A stretch of DNA of 10,347 nt, from positions 1 to 10,347 of the forward strand of contig DOVS01000228.1 of NCBI GenBank assembly GCA_003519965.1. Direction: 5' to 3'. The notes under the pieces are model-generated. The model searched no databases, was not told the DNA's origin, and worked only from the letters and a program-made list of their open reading frames with translations. The position numbers and the translations under genes were made by a program. The stretch comes from Betaproteobacteria bacterium (GTDB taxonomy: Bacteria > Pseudomonadota > Gammaproteobacteria > Burkholderiales > UBA9220). Of this stretch, positions 1 to 6,190 are shown piece after piece (within the stretch, counting starts at the first letter, position 1; every line of letters starts with the position of its first letter).

Positions 1-358
1 CGCGCATGTACATCCGCACCGGATCCGTGGTGCGGCCAAACTCGGAATCAACGGTGCTAAGAGCCGCTTCGGCCTCTTCAGCGGCATCCTCGTCGGTAAC
101 CGGCGGCGCGGCGTCCGACATGAGCAGCGCCTCGGCGTCCGGCGCCTCGTCATACACCGAGATCCCCATGTCGTTAATCATGCTGATCACGCCCTCGATT
201 TGCTCGGCGTCTAGCATCTCATCCGGCAAATGATCGTTGATTTCGGCATACGTCAGATAACCACGCTCCTTGCCCAGGCCAATGAGGCTTTTCAAGCGCG
301 TCCGGCGCGCGTCGGCATCGCCCGTCCGCGTCTCGGTCTTTTCGTGTTCAATCGCCAT
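1..358 (-). CDS. rpoD: RNA polymerase primary sigma factor RpoD (sigma-70), N-terminal part
   Basis: Only the first 119 codons are in the window; the gene runs off the left edge. The primary sigma factor directs core RNA polymerase to housekeeping promoters. Residues about 20-80 match sigma region 1.1, with the hallmark stretches GKERGYLTYAEINDHLP, INDMGI and EAPDAE. An acidic linker (about 87-108) follows, and then the start of region 1.2, TTDPVRMYMR, at 110-119. This order is diagnostic of the group 1 (essential) sigma factor rather than an alternative sigma, which lacks region 1.1. The ATG at 358 is supported by a GGAA ribosome-binding sequence seven bases upstream (366-369). The gene lies 79 bases downstream of dnaG on the same strand, the classical dnaG-rpoD order, and has its own candidate promoter in the gap. 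Identity is very secure. Confidence 0.97.
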   Translation of the reverse strand, partial: MAIEHEKTETRTGDADARRTRLKSLIGLGKERGYLTYAEINDHLPDEMLDAEQIEGVISMINDMGISVYDEAPDAEALLMSDAAPPVTDEDAAEEAEAALSTVDSEFGRTTDPVRMYMR

Positions 359-400
359 AACCAGCTTCCGATTAGGAAAAAATGTTTAAAAAAGCTAACG

Positions 401-409
401 AGTATAGCA
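401..409 (-). promoter_or_regulatory. Candidate extended -10 promoter for rpoD
   Basis: In the AT-rich 79-base gap between dnaG and rpoD, the minus strand reads TGC-TATACT, an extended -10 element (TGn plus five of six matches to TATAAT). Transcription would start near 394, leaving a leader of about 36 bases with a GGAA ribosome-binding sequence. No good -35 hexamer is found 16-18 bases upstream, which is common for extended -10 promoters. It would let sigma factor be made independently of rpsU and dnaG; E. coli rpoD also has internal promoters, though those lie inside dnaG. Confidence 0.5.
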
Positions 410-437
410 CATTCACGTTATTTAAGTTTTTACGTGA

Positions 438-2180
438 TTAATCCACTACCGCCCCAGGAGCGCGGCGGAACATCTCCCGCTCTTCCGGGGTTAAATCGCC
501 AAGACCTTTACCCTGTAATCCACGCAACAGACAGCTCCGCTCTTGGTTGATTTTCTTTTTCCTTAATTGCTGGGCAAGCGCGGTAAATTCCTCGGCGATT
601 TCCCGCTCACCGAAATCCTCCCAAATCGCCGTATCCTTGATCGCCGCTTGCAGCGCCGCGGCATGCGGCGAACCGGAAAAATGCTGCGCCACCTGCGCGA
701 GGGTCAATACCTGCGGATGGGCTCTCGTGAATTCGACCACCTCGGCTAGCAGCGCCATATCGCCGTCGCCGCCACTCAGCAGGGCCATATCGAACGTATC
801 CGCCAGCCGCGGCTGAAGCAGCAGCCGCCGCACAAGCTCCCGCGCGACCGACGGCGGCATTCGCCGTCCCTTGGGCGCGGGCCGCGGTTTTTCCCGACGC
901 AGCGGCCGATCCCGAACCAACCCATTCACTTCATCCGAACTCAATCCGGTTAACTCGCCCATTCGCTTACGCAGCATCATCCCCAGCGCGGGCGCAGTAA
1001 TTTTCTGCAACAATGGCTTGGCGGCTTGCAGCAGATGGGCGCGCCCTTCCTCGCTTCCCAGGTCAATCCGACGCGTCAATTCCCGCACAAGGAAATGGGA
1101 CAGCGGTTCGGCCTGTGCGATCAGGCGCTCCAAACACGCCTTTCCCTCTGTTCGCACATAAGTGTCGGGGTCTTCTCCCTGAGGCAAAAACATAAACCTT
1201 AGATGCTTACCATCGGCGACGAGTTCCAGACTATTTTCCAACGCACGCCATGCCGCCTTACGGCCGGCGTCGTCGCCGTCGAAACAAAACACGACGGTAT
1301 CCGCCAAGCGCAGCAATTTTTTAACATGAATCGGCGTCGTCGCCGTACCCAGCGTCGCCACGGCATACTCGACGCCATGTTGCGCCAGCGCGATGACGTC
1401 CAGATAGCCTTCCACCACCAGCACCCGGTTGGCGTGGCGAATGGCGCGCCGCCCCTGAAAAAGACCGTAAAGCTCGCGCCCTTTTTCAAATAACGGCGTC
1501 TCCGGCGAATTAAGGTATTTAGGCTCGCCTGCGCCCAGTACACGGCCGCCAAAACCGACAACCTGGCCCTGCTGATTCAAAATCGGGAATAACACGCGGT
1601 CGCGAAAGCGATCGTAACGCGCCCCCCCGTCGCCTTCCACCACCAATCCAGCCAAGGGCAATATGCCCGACGCGTCGTAATCGTCGAATACATCGGCCAA
1701 GTTTCGCCGCTTGCCCGGCGCATAGCCGATACCGAAGCGCGCCGCGATCTCTCCCGTCACGCCCCGCCGCTTGAGGTATTCAATGGCCGCGGGCGTCTGC
1801 TTAAGCTGCCGGCGATAATAACGGTCAGCATGCTGCAACGCGGTAAACAATGCACCGCGATGTTCTTGCGCCGGCGCGCCGCCGTCCTTTGCCTCCGGTA
1901 CGGCGACGCCGGCGCCGCGCGCCAATTCATGCACCGCGTCCACGAACCCCAGACCCTGGTAGGCCATAAGGAACCCAATCGCCGTGCCATGCGCGCCGCA
2001 GCCGAAGCAATGATAAAATTGTTTGGAAGAACTGACCGTGAAGGAAGGGGTTTTTTCCGTATGGAAGGGGCAACAGGCCACATAGTTCGTACCCCGTTTC
2101 TTGAGCGGTACGCACCGTTCAACGACATCAACTACGTCAACGCGGCCCAACAACTCCTGAATAAAAGACTCCGGAATCAT
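438..2180 (-). CDS. dnaG: DNA primase DnaG
   Basis: A full-length 580-residue primase (E. coli: 581) that makes RNA primers for the leading strand start and for Okazaki fragments, working with the DnaB helicase. The N-terminal zinc-binding domain has the CHC2 pattern: Cys37, His40, Cys58 and Cys61, in CPFHTEKTPSF and YHCFGCGAHG. The catalytic core has the basic RFRDRVLFPI segment (191-200). The TOPRIM fold follows, with the acidic metal-binding residues Glu257 (VVEGYLDV) and Asp301/Asp303 (FDGDDAG). The C-terminal third (about 430-580) is the less conserved helicase-interaction domain, after a basic proline-rich linker (425-442). The ATG start gives the usual MIPxSFIQxLL beginning. No Shine-Dalgarno sequence precedes it; a -10-like hexamer lies six bases upstream. 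It sits between yqeY and rpoD, 79 bases from each. All key residues are present. Confidence 0.98.
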   Translation of the reverse strand: MIPESFIQELLGRVDVVDVVERCVPLKKRGTNYVACCPFHTEKTPSFTVSSSKQFYHCFGCGAHGTAIGFLMAYQGLGFVDAVHELARGAGVAVPEAKDGGAPAQEHRGALFTALQHADRYYRRQLKQTPAAIEYLKRRGVTGEIAARFGIGYAPGKRRNLADVFDDYDASGILPLAGLVVEGDGGARYDRFRDRVLFPILNQQGQVVGFGGRVLGAGEPKYLNSPETPLFEKGRELYGLFQGRRAIRHANRVLVVEGYLDVIALAQHGVEYAVATLGTATTPIHVKKLLRLADTVVFCFDGDDAGRKAAWRALENSLELVADGKHLRFMFLPQGEDPDTYVRTEGKACLERLIAQAEPLSHFLVRELTRRIDLGSEEGRAHLLQAAKPLLQKITAPALGMMLRKRMGELTGLSSDEVNGLVRDRPLRREKPRPAPKGRRMPPSVARELVRRLLLQPRLADTFDMALLSGGDGDMALLAEVVEFTRAHPQVLTLAQVAQHFSGSPHAAALQAAIKDTAIWEDFGEREIAEEFTALAQQLRKKKINQERSCLLRGLQGKGLGDLTPEEREMFRRAPGAVVD

Positions 2181-2186
2181 AAATTA

Positions 2187-2214
2187 ATTGTAGCCGGACA
2201 AGGACGAATAGCAA
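2187..2214 (-). promoter_or_regulatory. Candidate promoter directly upstream of dnaG
   Basis: The minus strand reads TTGCTA (2209-2214), a 16-base spacer, then TACAAT (2187-2192): four of six and five of six matches to the sigma-70 -35 and -10 consensus. The -10 hexamer ends only six bases before the dnaG ATG, so the transcript would start at or next to the start codon and have almost no leader. That fits the absence of a Shine-Dalgarno sequence. It is a motif reading only; dnaG may mainly be read from the rpsU promoter. Confidence 0.4.
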
Positions 2215-2259
2215 TCAGGAACCAGCGATACAAACACCGTTAGCCGCTGCGCGGGAGAC

Positions 2260-2706
2260 TCAGCCACCCAAGCGCTGTTTAACCAGCGCGGAGAGCTTTC
2301 CCATGTCGGCGCGGCCGGCAAGCGCCGGCTTTAACACGCCCATCACCTTGCCGATCTCCTTCGGGGAGGCCGCGCCGGACGAAGCAATCGCGTCAATGAC
2401 CGCCGCATCGATTTCAGCATCCGACAGTGGCTGAGGCATATAAATCTGGAGCACGGCTATTTCGGATTCTTCCGTCGCCGCCAGGTCGTCGCGTCCCGCC
2501 GCCGCGTATTGGCGCGCGGAGTCCCGCCGTTGCTTCAGCATTTTTTCGATGACCGCGACCACTTGCGCGTCATTCAATTCGATCCGCTCATCCACCTCGC
2601 GCTGTTTGATCGCTGCCTGAAGCAAGCGGATTGCCCCTAGGCGCGCCGCATCCTTAGCGCGCATCGCCGATTTCATGTCCTCGGTAATTCGCGCCTTAAG
2701 GGTCAC
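2260..2706 (-). CDS. YqeY / GatB-tail domain protein
   Basis: A 148-residue soluble protein of the YqeY family, related to the C-terminal tRNA-contacting domain of the amidotransferase subunits GatB/GatE. Family marks visible here are MTLKxRITEDMKxAMRAKD at the start, LGAIRLLQAAIKQREVDER (23-41), the central KQRRDSARQY, IYMPQPLSDAEI (88-99), PKEIGKVMGVLKP (114-126) and the closing KLSALVKQRLGG. Length is typical (about 147-150). It starts with GTG two bases after the rpsU stop codon, so it is almost certainly translated by coupling to rpsU; a GGAAA sequence inside the rpsU end could serve as ribosome-binding site. Its place between rpsU and dnaG is common in pseudomonads and betaproteobacteria. 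The physiological role is not established; a link to tRNA or aminoacylation is inferred from domain similarity only. Confidence 0.92.
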   Translation of the reverse strand: MTLKARITEDMKSAMRAKDAARLGAIRLLQAAIKQREVDERIELNDAQVVAVIEKMLKQRRDSARQYAAAGRDDLAATEESEIAVLQIYMPQPLSDAEIDAAVIDAIASSGAASPKEIGKVMGVLKPALAGRADMGKLSALVKQRLGG

Positions 2707-2708
2707 AG

Positions 2709-2921
2709 CTAGTATTTCCGCGGCGGCAATTGTTGGCTGCGCAAGCGCTTATAGTGGCGCTTGATTGCAGCGGCAAGCTTGCGCTTGCGTTCGGCGGTCG
2801 GCTTTTCGTAAAACTCGCGAGAACGTAGCTCCGTTAATAACCCGGTTTTCTCCACCGAGCGCTTGAAACGGCGCATGGCCACTTCAAAGGGCTCGTTTTC
2901 CTTAACACGTACAATAGCCAT
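2709..2921 (-). CDS. rpsU: 30S ribosomal protein S21
   Basis: A 70-residue basic protein of the 30S subunit, involved in mRNA initiation contacts near the platform and anti-Shine-Dalgarno region. It shows the family's [23 protein letters not shown] opening (two segments: residues 5-14 and 15-27), the [14 protein letters not shown] middle and a Lys/Arg-rich tail ending in PRKY. A longer upstream reading frame exists to 3044, but ATG 2921 is chosen. It gives the canonical [12 protein letters not shown] start, and it has the sequence AAGGAT nine bases upstream (2931-2936). It heads the rpsU-yqeY-dnaG-rpoD operon, as in many gamma- and betaproteobacteria. Its promoter and a candidate LexA site lie directly upstream. 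Confidence 0.97.
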   Translation of the reverse strand: MAIVRVKENEPFEVAMRRFKRSVEKTGLLTELRSREFYEKPTAERKRKLAAAIKRHYKRLRSQQLPPRKY

Positions 2922-2930
2922 GGGCTGCGT

Positions 2931-2936
2931 ATCCTT
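2931..2936 (-). promoter_or_regulatory. Ribosome-binding site of rpsU
   Basis: AAGGAT on the minus strand, nine bases before the ATG at 2921. It settles the start of the S21 gene against the longer upstream frame. It is one of only three clear Shine-Dalgarno sequences in the window, with those of rplS and rpoD. Confidence 0.8.
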
Positions 2937-2941
2937 TTGTC

Positions 2942-2957
2942 CTGTTGAATCAAACAG
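2942..2957. promoter_or_regulatory. Candidate LexA operator (SOS box) at the rpsU promoter
   Basis: The 16 bases CTGTTTGATTCAACAG (minus strand) fit CTGT-N8-ACAG exactly, the core LexA recognition pattern of beta- and gammaproteobacteria. The arms extend to five paired bases on each side (CTGTT/AACAG). The site lies about +6 to +21 relative to the predicted start of the rpsU transcript, a position where a bound repressor would block the promoter. A LexA site near the rpsU-dnaG-rpoD promoters has been reported in E. coli, which makes the match more believable. The inner eight bases are less AT-alternating than the E. coli consensus, so affinity may be modest. Confidence 0.65.
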
Positions 2958-2968
2958 AGAAAACCTCC

Positions 2969-2998
2969 ATTTTAGCAAACAAGCGCCGGTTTTTCCAA
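2969..2998 (-). promoter_or_regulatory. Promoter of the rpsU-yqeY-dnaG-rpoD operon
   Basis: The minus strand carries TTGGAA (2993-2998), an 18-base spacer and TAAAAT (2969-2974). TGC immediately before the -10 (2975-2977) makes it an extended -10 element. Both hexamers are good matches to the sigma-70 consensus. The predicted transcript start is near 2962, giving a leader of about 40 bases that contains the candidate LexA site and the rpsU ribosome-binding site. Confidence 0.65.
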
Positions 2999-3050
2999 AT
3001 ATTTGACGGTATTCGGGCGGGCGCGGCTTTCCTGCACGCGCCAAAGCCGC

Positions 3051-3056
3051 TATGAT
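3051..3056 (+). promoter_or_regulatory. Candidate -10 element for tsaD
   Basis: TATGAT on the plus strand, 24 bases before the tsaD ATG, a five-of-six match to the -10 consensus. The best -35 at normal spacing is TTTCCT (3028-3033), which is weak. The promoter would be divergent from the rpsU promoter, with the two -10 elements about 77 bases apart. Confidence 0.35.
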
Positions 3057-3080
3057 GGCCCTTTTACCGAATTAGCCCTT

Positions 3081-4100
3081 ATGTTGGTTCTTGGCATCGA
3101 GTCGTCGTGCGACGAAACGGGCGTTGCGTTGTACCATACCGCCGACGGCTTGCTGGCCCACGCGCTCCACTCGCAAGTCGCGATGCACGCGGAATACGGC
3201 GGCGTCGTCCCGGAGCTCGCCTCGCGGGATCACATCCGCCGCGCGCTCCCTCTGGTGCGTCACTGCCTAGCCCAAGGAAAACGCACGCTGCATGACATCC
3301 AGGCCATCGCCTATACGCAAGGCCCCGGCCTAGCCGGGGCGCTGCTGGTGGGCGCGAGCATCGGCGCTTCTCTAGGGTTTGCCTTGGGCGTGCCGGCCAT
3401 TGGCGTTCATCATTTGGAAGGGCATTTGCTCTCCCCCTTACTGGAACCGCATCCGCCCGCATTTCCCTTTGTCGCCCTGCTCGTATCGGGCGGGCACACC
3501 CAACTGATGCAAGTAGAAGCGGCGGGGCATTATCGCTTGCTCGGCGAGACACTGGACGACGCCGCCGGCGAAGCATTCGACAAAACCGCGAAATTGCTGG
3601 GCCTAGGCTATCCCGGCGGGCCGGCGCTAGCCGCGCTGGCGCGGCAAGGCGCGCCAGGACGTTTCAAGCTGCCGCGCCCGATGATTAATAGCGGCGACCT
3701 TAACTTCAGTTTTAGCGGACTGAAAACCGCCGTACTCACCTTGACGCGGAAGCACGCCCTCGATGACGGCATCCGCGCCGATATCGCCCAGGCGTTTCAG
3801 GAAGCGATTACCGATGTATTGATCGCCAAAGCGTTAGCCGCCGTCGCTCAAAGCGGGCTGCGGCGGCTGGTGGTGGCAGGCGGCGTCGGCGCCAACCATT
3901 GCTTGCGGGAAAAGCTGGCCAGCGCCGCGGCAAACAAGGGCATCGCGGTTTTTTACCCCGCGCTGGCGTTTTGCACCGACAACGGCGCCATGATCGCCTT
4001 CGCCGGCGCGATGCGGCTACGCCATCAGCCGCCGACAGGCCTGGGATTTACCGTCAGCCCCCGCTGGGAGCTAGCGCACACGACCCCTCCCGGCCGCTGA
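3081..4100 (+). CDS. tsaD: tRNA N6-adenosine threonylcarbamoyltransferase TsaD
   Basis: A 339-residue protein of the Kae1/TsaD (formerly Gcp, YgjD) family. It transfers threonylcarbamoyl from threonylcarbamoyl-AMP to A37 of tRNAs decoding ANN codons (t6A), together with TsaB and TsaE. Visible family marks: [15 protein letters not shown] near the N-terminus (4-18), the [16 protein letters not shown] motif (36-51), [11 protein letters not shown] (81-91), the metal-binding pair His111 and His115 in [15 protein letters not shown] (135-142), [19 protein letters not shown] (163-181), [15 protein letters not shown] (263-277) and the third metal ligand Asp300 in [13 protein letters not shown] 3081 is chosen because it gives the canonical [12 protein letters not shown] start; the reading frame is open farther upstream but without homologous residues. 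There is no evident Shine-Dalgarno sequence. It diverges from rpsU, a widespread arrangement. The length is normal (E. coli: 337) and nothing is missing. Confidence 0.98.
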   Translation: MLVLGIESSCDETGVALYHTADGLLAHALHSQVAMHAEYGGVVPELASRDHIRRALPLVRHCLAQGKRTLHDIQAIAYTQGPGLAGALLVGASIGASLGFALGVPAIGVHHLEGHLLSPLLEPHPPAFPFVALLVSGGHTQLMQVEAAGHYRLLGETLDDAAGEAFDKTAKLLGLGYPGGPALAALARQGAPGRFKLPRPMINSGDLNFSFSGLKTAVLTLTRKHALDDGIRADIAQAFQEAITDVLIAKALAAVAQSGLRRLVVAGGVGANHCLREKLASAAANKGIAVFYPALAFCTDNGAMIAFAGAMRLRHQPPTGLGFTVSPRWELAHTTPPGR

Positions 4101-4398
4101 GCCCATCATCGTCCAGCCCCCGTCAGGACGCGTCGCGTTAATGCCGCCGCAATAACCGTACGCGTGTCCGACCGTCCATGATCTAAGCCGGCCGATCCGG
4201 GAAAGAGAATACCGCAACCGCCACCCGCTCATCGCGCCTGCCGTCGCGCGGCGGGGCGACACGCTCCACCGGCGTCTTGAACTATCTTGAGCAGGTCGCT
4301 GCCGAGGATAGCGTGCGGTGGAAATTGATCCCGCGCGGCATTCGCTCACAGCGTGCATCCAGCGGCGCGCGCCCCACGATGCGCTTCGCGCCCTCCCG
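4101..4398. other. Gene-free stretch between tsaD and plsY
   Basis: About 300 bases between the convergent ends of tsaD and plsY. Plus-strand frames that I followed are broken by stops. One minus-strand frame is open across the whole stretch and into both neighbours (4071-4439), but its translation is rich in Arg, Ser and Trp, with no recognisable family and no start signals. I see no intrinsic terminator with a T-run for either gene. A 5-bp stem (GTCGC/GCGAC, about 4242-4260) is too weak to call. It could be a decayed gene or simple spacer. Confidence 0.5.
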
Positions 4399-5022
4399 CT
4401 AGTCCGGCGGCATGCCGCCGGGAGGGCCATTCTTGCCAATCCGTCCCTCCTGTCCCGCCAGCAACTGGCGGATATTGGTCCGGTGCCGGTAAATCAGCAG
4501 CAACGCCAGCACCAGCACCGCCAGGAAATAACGCCCGGCGCCGAATATCGCGAGCGCGTACATTGGCGCAAAGCCGGCGGCGATTAACGCCGACAAGGAA
4601 GAAGTGCGCCACATCAGCGCCGCGAGAAGCCAGGTGGCCAGCGTGACCACTCCGAGCCAAGGGTGTAACGCCAATAGCACGCCGAGCGCGGTCGCCACGC
4701 CCTTGCCGCCTTGGAAACGGAAAAAAACCGGATAGAGATGACCGATAAATACCGCCAGTGCAGCGGCGGCCACTACGCTGTTGGCCGTGGCGCCTGCCGC
4801 GACATGGTGGGCAAGCCATACCGCGGCGTAGCCTTTGGCGCTGTCGCCCAACAACACGAACGCGGCCGCTAATTTTTTACCGCTGCGCAACACATTGGTC
4901 GCCCCCGGATTCTTCGAGCCGAAGGTGCGCGGATCGGGCAGGCCAAAGACTTTCGCGGCGATTACCGCAAACGATAGCGAACCCAACAGGTAGGCAAACA
5001 AAATGAGGGCTATCGCGGTCAT
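4399..5022 (-). CDS. plsY: Acyl-phosphate:glycerol-3-phosphate acyltransferase PlsY
   Basis: A 207-residue inner-membrane enzyme that acylates glycerol-3-phosphate with acyl-phosphate (made by PlsX) to give lysophosphatidic acid, the first step of phospholipid synthesis. The three cytoplasmic active-site motifs of the family are intact. They are [12 protein letters not shown] (35-46), [18 protein letters not shown] (94-111) and [15 protein letters not shown] (178-192). Between them lie hydrophobic membrane segments at about 2-22, 52-72, 80-100, 112-137 and 142-177. Length matches the family (E. coli YgiH/PlsY: 205). ATG 5022 gives the usual [15 protein letters not shown] opening, with no Shine-Dalgarno sequence. 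It is divergent from folB and convergent with tsaD, the neighbourhood also seen in pseudomonads. Confidence 0.97.
   Translation of the reverse strand: MTAIALILFAYLLGSLSFAVIAAKVFGLPDPRTFGSKNPGATNVLRSGKKLAAAFVLLGDSAKGYAAVWLAHHVAAGATANSVVAAAALAVFIGHLYPVFFRFQGGKGVATALGVLLALHPWLGVVTLATWLLAALMWRTSSLSALIAAGFAPMYALAIFGAGRYFLAVLVLALLLIYRHRTNIRQLLAGQEGRIGKNGPPGGMPPD
4404..4421. repeat. Perfect 18-base GC palindrome at the end of plsY
   Basis: CCGGCGGCATGCCGCCGG is its own reverse complement and lies in the last codons of plsY (encoding part of GPPGGMPPD). In RNA it could form a GC-rich hairpin of about seven pairs just before the stop codon, but no T-run follows on either strand, so it is not called a terminator. 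It may simply reflect Gly/Pro codons. Confidence 0.5.
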
Positions 5023-5031
5023 GTCAAAAAT

Positions 5032-5041
5032 ATTCTAGAAT
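5032..5041. promoter_or_regulatory. Palindromic -10-like element between plsY and folB
   Basis: ATTCTAGAAT is a perfect 10-base palindrome in the 76-base divergent gap, so TAGAAT (five of six matches to TATAAT) is present on both strands. On the minus strand it ends nine bases before the plsY ATG; on the plus strand it lies 57 bases before folB. No good -35 is seen for either direction. It could be a shared, symmetric start site for both genes. Confidence 0.3.
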
Positions 5042-5098
5042 GGGCGACTTTTGATTTTACGGCATCCGCGCCGCTTTGGAAAAACCGCCGAACTTCTG

Positions 5099-5452
5099 AT
5101 GGATATTGTTTTTTTACGCGAGTTCAACGTCGATCTCGTCATCGGCATTTACGAATGGGAGCGTCTGGCGCCGCAAACCGTCCAATTGGATTTGGATATC
5201 GGCCTGCCGCATAGTCGAGCCTGCGTCACCGATCGAGTGGATGACACCATCGATTACGGCAAGGTCGTGACGCGCATCCGGCAAACCTTGGCGGAAAAAA
5301 ATTTCTCTCTAGTGGAGGCGTTGGCGGAACATATCGCCCAATTGCTGCTGAGCGAGTTTGGCGCGCCTTGGGCGCGGGTGCGCGTTACTAAGCTCGGGTT
5401 GATTCGCGAGGTTAAACACCTCGGCGTCACTATCGAACGCGGCGCCAAGTAA
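5099..5452 (+). CDS. folB: Dihydroneopterin aldolase FolB
   Basis: A 117-residue enzyme of folate synthesis that cleaves 7,8-dihydroneopterin to 6-hydroxymethyl-7,8-dihydropterin and glycolaldehyde. It aligns over its full length with E. coli FolB: MDIVFLREFNVDLVIGIYEWE at the start (two overlapping blocks, 1-10 and 11-21), IDYGKVV with Tyr53, SLVEALAEHIAQLLL (70-84), and RVTKLGLI with the catalytic Lys98. Glu21 corresponds to the conserved pterin-binding glutamate region. An in-frame TTG at 5051 would add 16 residues with no family similarity, so ATG 5099 is preferred. No clear Shine-Dalgarno sequence is seen. The stop codon overlaps the next gene's ATG by one base (TAATG), so the two genes are probably one unit. 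Confidence 0.95.
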   Translation: MDIVFLREFNVDLVIGIYEWERLAPQTVQLDLDIGLPHSRACVTDRVDDTIDYGKVVTRIRQTLAEKNFSLVEALAEHIAQLLLSEFGAPWARVRVTKLGLIREVKHLGVTIERGAK

Positions 5453-6186
5453 TGCCGCTGGAGTCGCTGCCCTGGGTAGCGGCGATTATTCTTTTCGCTT
5501 ATTGCATTCGCGGCATCGCCGGCTTTGGCTCTGGCCTGATCGCGGTACCGCTGCTCGCCCACTTGCTGCCGTTGAAACTGGTAGTACCCTTCGTCCTGGT
5601 ACTGGACTTCAGCGCCTCCGCCACGCTGGGCGGGCGCTTCCGCACCTGTATCCAGTGGAAGGAAATCGGCCCTTTGCTGCCCGCGGCGGCGGCGGGAATT
5701 CTACTCGGCGTCGGCTTATTGCTGCGGCTTCCCAGGCCGTCGCTACTGACTGCGTTGGGTGCGTTCGTGCTGGCGTTCGGGCTGCGCAACTTAATCAAAT
5801 TCCATGGCAACCGTCCCATCTCTCGCTGGTGGGCGCTGCCCGCCGGTTTCGCCGCGGGCGCGATCGGTGCGATGTTCGGTACCGGCGGGCCGCCCTATAT
5901 CATTTATCTCTCTCGCCGGCTGCAAGATAAAAGCGCAATGCGCGCCACTTTTTCCGGGCTGTTTATCCTCGACGGCGGCTTCCGGCTGCTCGTCTTTCTC
6001 GCGGCGGGATTATTGTTGCAGGCCGGGATGGGACGCTTACTACTGCTCGGCTTCCCACTCATGGCGCTAGGGCTCTTTGTTGGACATCGCGTCCACGGCG
6101 CAATATCCAGTCAGCACATGCTGCGGTTGATTGGCCTATTGCTGACACTGACCGGCGCATCTCTTCTGTGGTCTGCTTGGCGCTGA
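5452..6186 (+). CDS. TauE/SafE-family membrane protein (anion exporter-like)
   Basis: A 244-residue integral membrane protein with seven or eight hydrophobic segments. It shows the duplicated signature of the TauE/SafE (DUF81) family: GIAGFGSGLIAVPLL in the first half (21-35) and GAMFGTGGPPYIIYL in the second (139-153). Members of this family have been tied to export of sulfite, sulfoacetate and other organosulfur or small anions; most are uncharacterised, and the substrate here cannot be read from sequence. Its ATG shares one base with the folB stop codon, implying translational coupling. That pairing is not part of the standard folate pathway, so a role in folate metabolism should not be assumed. 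Its stop lies four bases from the xerD stop on the opposite strand. Confidence 0.88.
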   Translation: MPLESLPWVAAIILFAYCIRGIAGFGSGLIAVPLLAHLLPLKLVVPFVLVLDFSASATLGGRFRTCIQWKEIGPLLPAAAAGILLGVGLLLRLPRPSLLTALGAFVLAFGLRNLIKFHGNRPISRWWALPAGFAAGAIGAMFGTGGPPYIIYLSRRLQDKSAMRATFSGLFILDGGFRLLVFLAAGLLLQAGMGRLLLLGFPLMALGLFVGHRVHGAISSQHMLRLIGLLLTLTGASLLWSAWR

Positions 6187-6190
6187 ATGG

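Noticed and set aside
2922-3044. N-terminal extension of the S21 gene in the same frame
   Set aside because: The extra residues have no S21 similarity and would cross the promoter and LexA-like site; ATG 2921 has a good ribosome-binding site.
3052-3075. Seven-codon upstream reading frame (ATG ATG ... TAG) before tsaD
   Set aside because: It starts inside the candidate tsaD -10 hexamer, so it would not be on the mRNA; it has no Shine-Dalgarno sequence.
4404-4421. Palindrome at the plsY end considered as a terminator
   Set aside because: No T-run follows on either strand, and the bases are explained by Gly/Pro/Met codons.
4071-4439. 122-codon minus-strand frame spanning the tsaD-plsY gap
   Set aside because: It overlaps both neighbours, is Arg/Ser/Trp-rich without recognisable motifs, and has no start signals; probably an artefact of GC-rich sequence.
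5051-5098. TTG start extending FolB by 16 residues
   Set aside because: The extension has no family similarity; ATG 5099 gives the canonical MDIVF start.
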